This document shows, piece by piece, positions 1 to 6,990 of a stretch of DNA of 11,562 nt. The notes beneath the pieces are model-generated. The model did not search any database and was not told the origin of the DNA. It saw nothing but the letters and a program-made list of their open reading frames with translations. How positions within the stretch are numbered: the stretch's first letter is position 1; each line of letters opens with the position of its first letter. The position numbers and the translations under genes were made by a program. This DNA comes from Peptococcaceae bacterium (lineage in GTDB: Bacteria > Bacillota > Dehalobacteriia > UBA4068 > UBA4997): contig JAHZFN010000316.1 in assembly GCA_019421315.1 (NCBI GenBank), positions 3,592-15,153 on the forward strand. Reading direction: 5' to 3'.

Positions 1-504
1 ATACTTCAAAAGCGCCAAATAAATCAGCAAAATGATACTGAAAACCAAAACTCCGACGATAATTCGGTTGTGGCGGCCTTGGTTCCAAATCGAGTTCAAA
101 ACCAAAAGAGTTACCAAAGAAGCGGGGATTGCCGAAACGAAAATTATCCAAAAAGTATGCCCCAAAATCCAGAAAATAACAAAAATCAAAATTGCCAAAG
201 TCCAGATGCCGAAGATGGAAATCAGGGTAATTATTGTAGGATTGTATTCCGCCAAGGCCTCTTCTTTTTCGGTCATTTTCGGTTCCCATTGGTCGTGGCT
301 GTTGATTAAATAGTCCACACTGACGCCGAAAATTTCCGCCATTTTTTTCAAAACCGAGGCGTCGGGCAAAGCTTCGGCTCGCTCCCATTTGGAAACCGTT
401 TTGTCGGAATAGTTGATTTTTTCGCCCAAATCCGCCTGGGTCATGCCCGCCTCCGTGCGCAGTTTGATCAGGTTGCTGGCAAAAATCAGCTTCAAATCGT
501 CCAT
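1..504 (-). CDS. XRE-family transcriptional regulator with C-terminal membrane segments (3' end outside window)
   Basis: Reading leftward from an ATG at 504-502, the frame stays open to the window edge for 168 codons. The start is supported by GGAGTG about 6 bases upstream. Residues 1-65 form a Cro/C1-type helix-turn-helix: the segment with MTQADLGEKI and DKTVSKWERAEALPD is the classic XRE pattern of helices 2 and 3, and it ends in a typical IFGVSVDYL. After a short charged linker, residues ~90-168 contain three hydrophobic stretches (around TIITLISIFGIWTLAILIF, TFWIIFVSAIPASLV and IIVGVLVFSIILLIYLALL), so the protein probably sits in the membrane with a cytoplasmic DNA-binding domain. Such XRE-membrane fusions are common in Bacillota, and their ligands are mostly unknown. 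It is divergent from uvrB with a 431-bp spacer, and no clear promoter was found for it. The target genes cannot be inferred. Confidence 0.88.
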   Translation of the reverse strand, partial: MDDLKLIFASNLIKLRTEAGMTQADLGEKINYSDKTVSKWERAEALPDASVLKKMAEIFGVSVDYLINSHDQWEPKMTEKEEALAEYNPTIITLISIFGIWTLAILIFVIFWILGHTFWIIFVSAIPASLVTLLVLNSIWNQGRHNRIIVGVLVFSIILLIYLALLKY

Positions 505-791
505 TATACCACTCCGTTTTGTTTAATTTCTCTTAAAATTTATTGACAGCCATTATCAATAAAAATTTGATATATTTCGCCGATTGCACAGCGGCAAAAC
601 AGCTTATCATAATTTTCTTAAAATATTGTATGTAAATTAATGATAACATAAATTTTAAGCTGTTGCAATTAATCGCCGCCGTCTTGTCATAAAAAAACAA
701 ATTTCCCGGCAAAATCTTCGGCGGTTCGCTCCGCCGCCTGCCCAAATCGCCGCCGCCCGTTTTTATTTTCGGCAAAAACCATAGTGAAATC
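505..791. other. AT-rich divergent intergenic spacer with GC-rich hairpin
   Basis: No convincing gene is seen here. The stretch from 530 to 700 is AT-rich. A TTGACA at 543-548 has only poor -10 matches at workable spacing. Positions 719-736 form a 6-bp GC hairpin (CGGCGG/CCGCCG, six-base loop), and the motif AATCGCCGCCG occurs twice (from 671 and near 746). A T-rich run follows near 760-770, but it is too far from the hairpin to make a standard intrinsic terminator. Confidence 0.4.
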
Positions 792-820
792 TGTTATTTA
801 AGGCGTTTATGTGGTATAAT
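792..820 (+). promoter_or_regulatory. Extended -10 promoter for uvrB
   Basis: A perfect TATAAT at 815-820 is preceded by TG one base upstream (812-813), giving the extended -10 form TGGTATAAT. The -35 at 17-bp spacing (TGTTAT, 792-797) is weak, as is usual for extended -10 promoters. Transcription would start near 827 and leave a leader of about 110 bases before uvrB. I see no GAAC-N4-GTTC or CTGT-N8-ACAG LexA-type operator around it. Confidence 0.65.
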
Positions 821-872
821 AAGCTGTTAGATTGTTTTTTGCAGACAAGCGGCGCCCAAAACGGCGGCTGCG

Positions 873-896
873 TTTCTTCTATTATTTCTTCTATTA
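873..896 (+). repeat. 12-bp tandem duplication in uvrB leader
   Basis: TTTCTTCTATTA is present twice in perfect tandem (873-884, 885-896) and is followed by an alternating TA tract. It lies in the transcribed leader between the promoter and the ribosome binding site. The likely origin is replication slippage, and a function is not evident. Confidence 0.8.
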
Positions 897-935
897 TATA
901 TATATTATTAAATTCAGCGAATTAAGGAGGGCTTT

Positions 936-2903
936 ATGTCATTGTTTCAACTAAAAAGCGATTACAAGCTGACAGGCGATCAGCCGCAGGCGGTTGACAC
1001 CCTGGTCAAAGGCATAGTGAACGGCGAAAAACACCAAACTCTGCTGGGTGTTACGGGTTCGGGCAAAACTTTCACCATGGCAAACGTTATCCAAAAAGTG
1101 GAAAAGCCCACATTAATCATCGCCCACAACAAAACGCTGGCAGCGCAGCTCTACGGCGAATTTAAGGAATTTTTTCCCGACAACGCCGTGGAATATTTTG
1201 TCAGCTACTACGATTATTACCAGCCTGAGGCGTACATCGCCCACAGCGACACCTATATCGCCAAGGACGCCTCCATTAACGACGAAATTGAAAAACTGCG
1301 CCATTCCGCCACAGATTCCCTGCTGCAAAGGCGGGATGTGATTGTTGTGGCTTCGGTTTCCGCCATCTACGGCTTGGGTTCGCCGGAGGACTACCAAAAC
1401 ATGATGGTTTTTCTGCGGGTTGGGCAGACCATCGACCGAGACGAGCTTTTGCGCCGCGTCATCGACATTCAGTACAGCCGCAACGAAAGAGACTTCAAAC
1501 GGGGTACTTTCCGTGCCAAGGGCGACGTGGTGGACGTTTATCCCTCCGCCTACACCGACCGAGGTATCCGCATTGAGTTTTTCGGCGACGAAATAGAAAG
1601 CCTGGCAGAGCTGGACACCCTGACGGGCGAAATTTTGAGCCGTACCAAATATGTCAACATTTTCCCCGCCAGCCACTATGTTACGGAGGATTTGAAGCGA
1701 AAAGCCGCCATTGAAAAAATCCGCCTGGAGCTGGCGGACCGCTTGGAATTTCTGCGGGGCGAAAACAAGCTTTTGGAAGCTCAAAGGCTGGAGGAACGCA
1801 CCAATTTTGACCTGGAAATGTTGGAGGAAATCGGCTACTGCAACGGCGTTGAAAACTATTCCCGTCATTTGGCGGGGCGTGCCGCAGGCGAGGCGCCCTA
1901 CACCCTGATGGACTATTTTCCCGACGACTACCTTTTGATGATTGACGAATCCCACGTTACTCTGCCCCAGATACGGGGTATGTATGAGGGCGACCGTTCC
2001 CGCAAAAACTCTCTGGTGGAATACGGCTTCCGTCTGCCGTCTGCCCTGGACAACAGACCTTTGAAATTTGCCGAATTTGAAGAAAGGGTTAATCAGGCAA
2101 TCTATGTTTCGGCAACGCCGGGTGAATACGAGCAAACCCACAGCACCGTTTTGGCGGAACAAATCATCCGCCCCACAGGGCTTTTGGACCCCACAATCGA
2201 ACTGCGCCCCATCGAACACCAAATCGACCATTTGCTGGGCGCCATCAATGAAACCGTCGCCAAGGGCAACCGTGTTTTGGTAACAACCCTCACCAAACGT
2301 ATGGCGGAAGACCTGACCGATTACCTGAACGAAGCGGGCGTCAAGGTTCGTTATCTCCATTCCGATGTCAAAACTCTGGAGCGTATGGCGATTATCCGAG
2401 ATTTACGCATGGGTGAATTTGATGTTTTGGTGGGTATCAACCTGCTGCGGGAGGGCTTGGACTTGCCCGAGGTTTCTTTGGTTGCCATTTTGGACGGCGA
2501 CAAGGAGGGCTTTCTGCGTTCCCACCGTTCCCTCATTCAGACCATCGGCAGAGCCGCCAGAAACGCCGAGGGGCACGTTATCATTTACGCCGACCATATG
2601 ACGGATTCTCTGGAAGCCGCCATCAAAGAAACGGAGCGGCGGCGGGAAATTCAGATTAAATACAACCAAGAACACGGCATTGTTCCCAAAACCATCATCA
2701 AGGATATCCGAGACGTGGTCAGCACCATCATGCCCGAACCCAAAGAGGGCAAAGGCAAAAAAGGCATCAAAATGACCAAAAAAGAAAAAGACAAGGTTAT
2801 CCGCAGTTTGGAAAAAGCCATGCGGGAGGCGGCGCACAAGCTGAACTTTGAAGAAGCCGCCCGTCTGCGGGATGTCATCATGGAAATCCGCGCAGACAAC
2901 TGA
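936..2903 (+). CDS. uvrB: Excinuclease ABC subunit B (UvrB)
   Basis: This 655-residue protein is close to the usual length (E. coli UvrB is about 673). UvrB is the damage-verification helicase-like subunit of nucleotide excision repair: UvrA loads it on DNA, and it then recruits UvrC. Visible features are the N-terminal LTGDQPQA motif, Walker A GVTGSGKT at residues 38-45 (Lys44), the beta-hairpin region with YYDYYQPEAY at 91-100 that clamps one DNA strand, the DESH helicase motif at 337-340, helicase motifs V/VI (GINLLREGLDLPEV, QTIGRAARN), and a C-terminal UVR domain (about 617-651) for UvrC contact. The ATG has AAGGAGG five bases upstream, and the N-terminus matches the family. No uvrA or uvrC is adjacent. 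The 52-base gap to the next gene has no terminator, so co-transcription with potD is likely. Confidence 0.98.
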   Translation: MSLFQLKSDYKLTGDQPQAVDTLVKGIVNGEKHQTLLGVTGSGKTFTMANVIQKVEKPTLIIAHNKTLAAQLYGEFKEFFPDNAVEYFVSYYDYYQPEAYIAHSDTYIAKDASINDEIEKLRHSATDSLLQRRDVIVVASVSAIYGLGSPEDYQNMMVFLRVGQTIDRDELLRRVIDIQYSRNERDFKRGTFRAKGDVVDVYPSAYTDRGIRIEFFGDEIESLAELDTLTGEILSRTKYVNIFPASHYVTEDLKRKAAIEKIRLELADRLEFLRGENKLLEAQRLEERTNFDLEMLEEIGYCNGVENYSRHLAGRAAGEAPYTLMDYFPDDYLLMIDESHVTLPQIRGMYEGDRSRKNSLVEYGFRLPSALDNRPLKFAEFEERVNQAIYVSATPGEYEQTHSTVLAEQIIRPTGLLDPTIELRPIEHQIDHLLGAINETVAKGNRVLVTTLTKRMAEDLTDYLNEAGVKVRYLHSDVKTLERMAIIRDLRMGEFDVLVGINLLREGLDLPEVSLVAILDGDKEGFLRSHRSLIQTIGRAARNAEGHVIIYADHMTDSLEAAIKETERRREIQIKYNQEHGIVPKTIIKDIRDVVSTIMPEPKEGKGKKGIKMTKKEKDKVIRSLEKAMREAAHKLNFEEAARLRDVIMEIRADN

Positions 2904-2955
2904 AACTCAGCAAATTAAAATTATTAAAATCAAAAACCGACAGGAGAGATGCATA

Positions 2956-4017
2956 ATGAAAAAACAAAAAGTTTGGCTGGTGATGTTATTAATTGTACTG
3001 ATGAGCCTCGTTTTGAGCGGCTGCGGCATGGCAGGTCTGAAAGACGACGAGGTTCTGAACATTTACAACTGGGGCGAATACATGGACCCCGATGTTTTAA
3101 AGGATTTTACGGCGGAAACGGGCATTGAGGTTAAGTACGAAGAGTTTACAACCAACGAAGATATGTACACCAAGCTGCGTTCCGGCATCGGCAAATACGA
3201 CATCATCATTCCCTCGGACTACATGATCGAGCGCATGATCAAAGAAGATATGCTGTACGAAATAGATTTTTCGCAAATTCCCAATCTGGCGAACATCGAC
3301 GAAAATCTTATGCACCTTTCCTATGACCCCGAACAAAAATATTCCATACCCTTTACCTGGGGCACAGTGGGCATTGTTTACAACACCGACTACATCCAAA
3401 TCCCCGAAGAAGAGGTTGGCTGGGGTATGCTTTTTGACGAAAAATACAAAAAACAAATCCTGATGTCCGACTCCGTCCGAGATTCCGTCGGCATGGCTCT
3501 GGCGCACCTGGGATATTCCCAAAACAGCCGCGACCCCCAAGAGCTGGCGGAAGCCGAACAGCTGCTCATCGACCAGAAGCCTTTGGTTTTGGCATACGTT
3601 GTGGACGAAGTGCGTGATTTAATGCTGGCAGAGGAAGCCACGGTGGCCTTGGTTTGGTCGGGTGAGGGTATGCTTTTGGAGCAGGAAAGCGAAAACCTGA
3701 AATTCGTTTTGCCCAGAAGCGGCTCCAATCTTTGGGTTGACGCCATGGTTATCCCCAAAACCGCCCAAAACATCGACTACGCCCAAAAATTCATGGATTA
3801 CGTTTGCAGGGAGGATATTTCTGCCCGCATTTGCGACTATATCGGCTACGCCACGCCCAGCAAAGCCGCCCGCAAATATCTGGACGAAGACCTGGTAAAC
3901 AATTTCAACGCCTACCCCGACGAAGATTTTATCCGGAACAAAACGGAAATGTTCAGAGACCCCAGCGATTTTCTGGAAGAATACGACCGCATCTGGACCG
4001 AAATCTTTTCTTCTTAA
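2956..4017 (+). CDS. potD: Spermidine/putrescine ABC transporter substrate-binding lipoprotein (PotD-like)
   Basis: The product is 353 residues, close to E. coli PotD. The frame is open further upstream (to 2848, inside uvrB), but the ATG at 2956 is preferred. It has AGGAGA upstream and begins a lipoprotein signal peptide: MKKQK, a hydrophobic core, then the lipobox LSGC with Cys23 as the predicted lipidated residue. The mature part matches PotD/PotF throughout: NIYNWGEYMDPDVL at its start, a segment with YDIIIPSDY, a central ALVWSGEGMLL, LWVDAMVIP with the conserved acidic residue near the ligand, and IGYATPSKAARKYL near the C-terminus. The protein would bind polyamines outside the membrane and deliver them to a PotABC importer. 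None of potA, potB or potC is beside it; it follows uvrB after 52 bases with no terminator. Exact ligand preference cannot be read from sequence. The stop codon falls within an inverted repeat described separately. Confidence 0.93.
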   Translation: MKKQKVWLVMLLIVLMSLVLSGCGMAGLKDDEVLNIYNWGEYMDPDVLKDFTAETGIEVKYEEFTTNEDMYTKLRSGIGKYDIIIPSDYMIERMIKEDMLYEIDFSQIPNLANIDENLMHLSYDPEQKYSIPFTWGTVGIVYNTDYIQIPEEEVGWGMLFDEKYKKQILMSDSVRDSVGMALAHLGYSQNSRDPQELAEAEQLLIDQKPLVLAYVVDEVRDLMLAEEATVALVWSGEGMLLEQESENLKFVLPRSGSNLWVDAMVIPKTAQNIDYAQKFMDYVCREDISARICDYIGYATPSKAARKYLDEDLVNNFNAYPDEDFIRNKTEMFRDPSDFLEEYDRIWTEIFSS

Positions 4018-4052
4018 CGACGTGGATTTTTTTACGACGTCGTGTTGTTAAA
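4014..4052. repeat. Imperfect inverted repeat overlapping potD stop; carries dispersed 19-bp repeat core
   Basis: Positions 4034-4052 read ACGACGTCGTGTTGTTAAA, the exact reverse complement of a 19-base segment (TTTAACAACACGACGTCGT) found in three of the four tandem units at 11105-11300. The left arm TTAACGACGT (4014-4023) is a degenerate copy in opposite orientation and contains the potD TAA. As RNA, 4014-4025 can pair with 4040-4051 over 12 bp, four of them G-U wobbles, with a 14-base loop. No U-run follows, so it is not a classic terminator, though it could protect the potD mRNA 3' end. ACGACGTCGT itself is a perfect 10-bp palindrome. Confidence 0.75.
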
Positions 4053-4056
4053 GTTA

Positions 4057-4085
4057 TTGACGTGGTGTATTTGTTGTATTATACT
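4057..4085 (+). promoter_or_regulatory. Promoter for the glycerol dehydrogenase-family gene
   Basis: TTGACG (4057-4062), a 17-bp spacer and TATACT (4080-4085) form a near-consensus sigma-70/SigA promoter. Transcription would begin near 4092, giving a leader of about 158 bases before the ATG at 4250. The promoter starts five bases after the dispersed repeat core, so anything binding that palindrome could affect it. Confidence 0.72.
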
Positions 4086-4110
4086 GTATTCATAGCATAC
4101 CGCAGGCAGG

Positions 4111-4139
4111 CAATACCTGTATTGTTTCGGCAAAACAAT
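4111..4139 (+). promoter_or_regulatory. Overlapping alternative hairpins in gldA leader
   Basis: CAATA (4111-4115) can pair with TATTG (4120-4124). ATTGTTT (4121-4127) can instead pair with AAACAAT (4133-4139) around a five-base loop. The two stems share bases 4121-4124 and exclude one another. The arrangement is compatible with a switching leader, but the stems are short, AT-rich and match no riboswitch class I recognise. Confidence 0.25.
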
Positions 4140-4249
4140 CGGGCAAAAACGCAGGGCGGCGGTGCAGCAGTGCAAATTTTCAGAAAAAATTTTTAGGTAT
4201 TTTAGGAAAATGAATTATTAAATTTATTATGTAAAGGCAGGGTGATATT

Positions 4250-5344
4250 ATGGAACCGAGAATGGACATGAGAGTTTCTTACTTTCCGGGAAAATGCTTA
4301 CAGGGCAACGGCATAATCAAAGATTTGCCGACGTATATCGATCTTTTCGGCGGCGATGCTTTTTTGGTGGTAACACCGTCGATGGAAAAAACCGTCCGCG
4401 GCTTGGGTTTGGCGGATAAACATAAAATGGTTGTTTTCCGAGGTCCTTGTTGTTGGCAGGAGGTTGACAAGCTGATTGCAGAAGCCAAAAAGGGCAGTCA
4501 TACAGTTGTTGTCGCAGTCGGCGGCGGCAAGGTTGTGGATTCCGCCAAGGTTGTGGCGGATAAACTTAATCTGCGCTGTATTATGGTACCCAGCGTTGCG
4601 GCAAGCTCGGCGGCTTTTTCGGGCTGCTCCGTTATGTATACGCCGGAAAATGTGGAAGAGGGTGTTTATTACGAAAAGCACAGCCCCGACGTTTTGATGC
4701 TTGACAACGAAATTATCGTGGGCGCCAAAACCAGATATTTTGTGGCAGGCATGGGCGACGCTCTGGCGGTGTATTTTGAGGGCAGAGGCTGTACCAGAAC
4801 AGGCTCCCAAAACTCACTGCACGCCAACCAGACCTTCTGCGCTTTGGCAATGTGCGAATACTGCTACGACACCCTTTTGCGGTACGGCTTGGCGGCAAAG
4901 CAAGCCTACGAAAGAAAGGTTATCACGCCCGCTTTGGAAAGAATGATTGAAGTTAATCTGCTTTCCGCAGGTATCGCCTTTGAGGGGGCGGGACTGGCGG
5001 CGGCTCATGCCATTCACAACGGCTTAACACTGATTCCCGTTATCCGTGATGAAATGCTCCACGGCGAAATTGTAGCTTTCGGAGTTTTGTCCGAACTGCA
5101 TTTGACAGGCGCCGAACCCGAGGAAATGGACGAGGTATACAGCTTCTGCGAACGAGTTGGTCTGCCAACCACATTTGCCGATTTGAAAATTGGCGATGTT
5201 GACGAAAAAACATTGACAGAAGTGGCGGAATTTACCAACGCTGACCCCTATCTGCACCACGACGGACCCAACATCACAGCCAAGGACATCATGGCGGCAA
5301 TGGTGGCGGCAGACGCCATGGGTCGGGCAAGAAAACAAAAATAA
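4250..5344 (+). CDS. gldA: Glycerol dehydrogenase / hydroxycarboxylate dehydrogenase-family iron- or zinc-dependent oxidoreductase
   Basis: This 364-residue protein is typical for the NAD-dependent GldA family, which oxidises glycerol or related diols and hydroxy acids. The nucleotide-binding GGGK motif is at residues 91-94, followed by VVDSAK. The three metal ligands known from glycerol dehydrogenases are in place: Asp170 (GMGDAL), His253 (AAAHAIHNG) and His271 (MLHGE). The segment after Pro114 reads SVAASSAAF. Canonical GldA has STDAP there, with an aspartate near the substrate, whereas hydroxycarboxylate dehydrogenases (HcxA/YbdH type) have a CAA-type sequence. Substrate assignment is therefore uncertain. 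The start at 4250 follows AGGGTG by five bases; in-frame ATGs at 4262 and 4268 are less well placed. It has its own promoter and is apparently monocistronic. No dihydroxyacetone kinase gene is adjacent. Confidence 0.88.
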   Translation: MEPRMDMRVSYFPGKCLQGNGIIKDLPTYIDLFGGDAFLVVTPSMEKTVRGLGLADKHKMVVFRGPCCWQEVDKLIAEAKKGSHTVVVAVGGGKVVDSAKVVADKLNLRCIMVPSVAASSAAFSGCSVMYTPENVEEGVYYEKHSPDVLMLDNEIIVGAKTRYFVAGMGDALAVYFEGRGCTRTGSQNSLHANQTFCALAMCEYCYDTLLRYGLAAKQAYERKVITPALERMIEVNLLSAGIAFEGAGLAAAHAIHNGLTLIPVIRDEMLHGEIVAFGVLSELHLTGAEPEEMDEVYSFCERVGLPTTFADLKIGDVDEKTLTEVAEFTNADPYLHHDGPNITAKDIMAAMVAADAMGRARKQK

Positions 5345-5380
5345 AAACCAATATTTATAAATATCGGAATTAATAAAGGA

Positions 5381-5409
5381 TTGACGGTACAAAAACCGAA
5401 TAACAGAAT
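5381..5409 (+). promoter_or_regulatory. Probable promoter for selAB
   Basis: TTGACG (5381-5386), 17 bp, then CAGAAT (5404-5409; four of six matches to TATAAT). A start near 5416 would place the hairpin at 5433-5466 in the first 50 bases of the selA leader. Confidence 0.45.
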
Positions 5410-5426
5410 ATCGGGATTATAAATCT

Positions 5427-5466
5427 AAAAAAAATTGCGGCAAAGGTTTAATCTTTTGCCGCAATT
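5427..5466 (-). terminator. Strong hairpin with poly-U tract on the minus strand, between gldA and selA
   Basis: AATTGCGGCAAA (5433-5444) and TTTGCCGCAATT (5455-5466) form a perfect 12-bp stem with a ten-base loop. Eight A residues at 5427-5434 precede it. Read on the plus strand no T-run follows the stem; read on the minus strand the hairpin is followed by a T tract and looks like a textbook intrinsic terminator. No minus-strand gene lies nearby. Possible roles are stopping antisense transcription from selA into gldA, or a leader structure for selA. Confidence 0.55.
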
Positions 5467-5511
5467 ATCAAAAGCGAATAGATTTTTATAAATTAAAGGA
5501 AATAACAGGTT

Positions 5512-6990
5512 ATGACTAATTTTTTCAGATGGATTCCCTCGGTGGAAACCGTGCTAAACAACGAAAATATCGAAGCCGTAAACGGCGTTGACCGCAGACG
5601 CAAGGCGGAAATCGCCGCCGAAGAGGCTGATTTTTGGCGAAACAAAATCAAAACAGACACCCAAGGCTTTGCGGCGGAATTTGCCGACGAAGCCGCTTTT
5701 CGCCGCCGTTTTGTGCTGGATTTGCAAAAAAAACTAACTTCGGCGACAGGCAGCAGTCTGAAGAAAGTGATAAACGGCACAGGGATTGTTCTGCACACCA
5801 ATTTGGGCAGGGCGCCTCTGGCAAAGGCTGCCGTCGCCGCCGTCAACGGCGTAATCGGCGGTTACTGCAACCTGGAGCTGGATTTGAACACGGGCGAACG
5901 CTCCGCCACCCGTTTTGCCAATGTTCATAATCTCATCTGCAAAATCACGGGCGCCGAGGACTGCATTGTGGTCAACAACAATGCGGCGGCGGTTCTTTTG
6001 GCTTTAAATACCTTTGCCTGCGGCAAAGAGGGCGTCATTTCCAGAGGACAAATGGTGGAAATCGGCGGCTCTTTTCGGGTGCCTGAAATCATGGAAAAAA
6101 GCGGCGTCCGCCTGCACGAAATCGGCACAACCAACAAAACCCATATCAGCGATTACGCCAAAGCCATCAACGAAGAAACAGGGGTTTTGCTGGTTATCCA
6201 CCCCAGCAATTTTCATATGTCGGGCTTTGTGGAAACACCTGAGCTTGCCGAGGTTGCGGCTTTGGGCAGGGAACACGGCATAACAACAGTTTACGACTGG
6301 GGCTGCGGCGCTTTGTATCCTCTGGCAGGAGCGGGCATCGGCAGTGAAGCCAACATCAAAAAATTAGTCAAAAGCGGCGTCGACATCATCACCATGAGCG
6401 GCGACAAACTGATGGGCGGCCCGCAGTGCGGCATTATTGTCGGCAGCAAGGAAAAAATCAGCGAAATGTACGAAAATCCCCTGACCAGGGCATTACGCCC
6501 CGACAAAATGATATTGGCGGCGTTGGAAGGAACTCTGCGCTGTTACACCTCCTGCGAAAAGGCAAAATCGGAAATTCCCGCCATCAATTTTTTGACAGCG
6601 GACTTGCGGGAATTGGAAATCAAAGCCAAAAAGCTGGCAAAAATGCTGGAGGAAGCAAGGGACGACTGGGAAATCACCATAGAATACACCAAGGGCTTGG
6701 TGGGCGGCGGTTCCCTGCCCGAAGTCAAACTGCCAACCTGCGTTGTAAAAATTGCCGCTGCGGCTAATCTGCAAAGCCTGGCAAAGGAAATGCGACTTGC
6801 CAAAACACCCGTCATCGGCTATATCCGAGGCAACACCTTTAATCTGGACGTGCGCACCCTGCGGGACGAGGATCTGCCGCTGATCAAAGAAGCCGCCGTC
6901 AATTTGGATTTGAATAATCCGAATTTAAATAATTCGGATATTAATAATTTAGATAATAATAATTTGGAGGAAACGTCTTGCAGAGAATAA
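5512..6990 (+). CDS. selA: L-seryl-tRNA(Sec) selenium transferase (SelA)
   Basis: SelA is the PLP-dependent enzyme that converts seryl-tRNA(Sec) to selenocysteinyl-tRNA(Sec) using selenophosphate. The 492-residue product starts with an RWIPSVE-type N-terminus. It contains the conserved INGTGIVLHTNLGRAPL segment (about 87-103), NLELDLNTGERSAT, EDCIVVNNNAAAV, and the PLP-lysine motif MSGDKLMGGPQ with Lys299. The body ends with the usual RTLRDEDLPLI. About 25 extra residues rich in Asn, Leu and Asp follow, making it longer than the roughly 460-470 typical of the family; this tail is encoded by AAT/TTTAGAT-like AT-rich repeats. AAAGGA lies 11 bases before the ATG. The gene overlaps selB by 13 bases, and the selB Shine-Dalgarno is inside its 3' end, so coupling is expected. 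selD and selC are not in the window. Confidence 0.96.
   Translation: MTNFFRWIPSVETVLNNENIEAVNGVDRRRKAEIAAEEADFWRNKIKTDTQGFAAEFADEAAFRRRFVLDLQKKLTSATGSSLKKVINGTGIVLHTNLGRAPLAKAAVAAVNGVIGGYCNLELDLNTGERSATRFANVHNLICKITGAEDCIVVNNNAAAVLLALNTFACGKEGVISRGQMVEIGGSFRVPEIMEKSGVRLHEIGTTNKTHISDYAKAINEETGVLLVIHPSNFHMSGFVETPELAEVAALGREHGITTVYDWGCGALYPLAGAGIGSEANIKKLVKSGVDIITMSGDKLMGGPQCGIIVGSKEKISEMYENPLTRALRPDKMILAALEGTLRCYTSCEKAKSEIPAINFLTADLRELEIKAKKLAKMLEEARDDWEITIEYTKGLVGGGSLPEVKLPTCVVKIAAAANLQSLAKEMRLAKTPVIGYIRGNTFNLDVRTLRDEDLPLIKEAAVNLDLNNPNLNNSDINNLDNNNLEETSCRE
6917..6939 (+). promoter_or_regulatory. Hairpin in selA 3' end, upstream of selB start
   Basis: ATCCGAATT (6917-6925) and AATTCGGAT (6931-6939) form a perfect 9-bp stem with a five-base loop. 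It lies inside the low-complexity SelA tail, 26 bases before the selB GGAGG (6966-6970). It could influence access to the selB start or simply reflect the local repeats. Confidence 0.35.

Noticed and set aside
533..775. 80-codon minus-strand ORF in the uvrB/XRE spacer
   Set aside because: It lies in AT-rich DNA with GC hairpins, has no convincing ribosome binding site and no protein-like pattern.
792..935. LexA/SOS operator for uvrB
   Set aside because: I looked for GAAC-N4-GTTC and CTGT-N8-ACAG patterns near the promoter and saw none.
1113..2360. Long 415-codon open frame on the minus strand
   Set aside because: It lies wholly inside uvrB, whose plus-strand product is unmistakable. The minus frame has no ribosome binding site and a composition typical of an antisense shadow.
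2848..2955. Longer N-terminus for PotD starting inside uvrB
   Set aside because: The extension reads the uvrB 3' end in another frame and would bury the lipoprotein signal. The ATG at 2956 has a ribosome binding site and a proper signal peptide.
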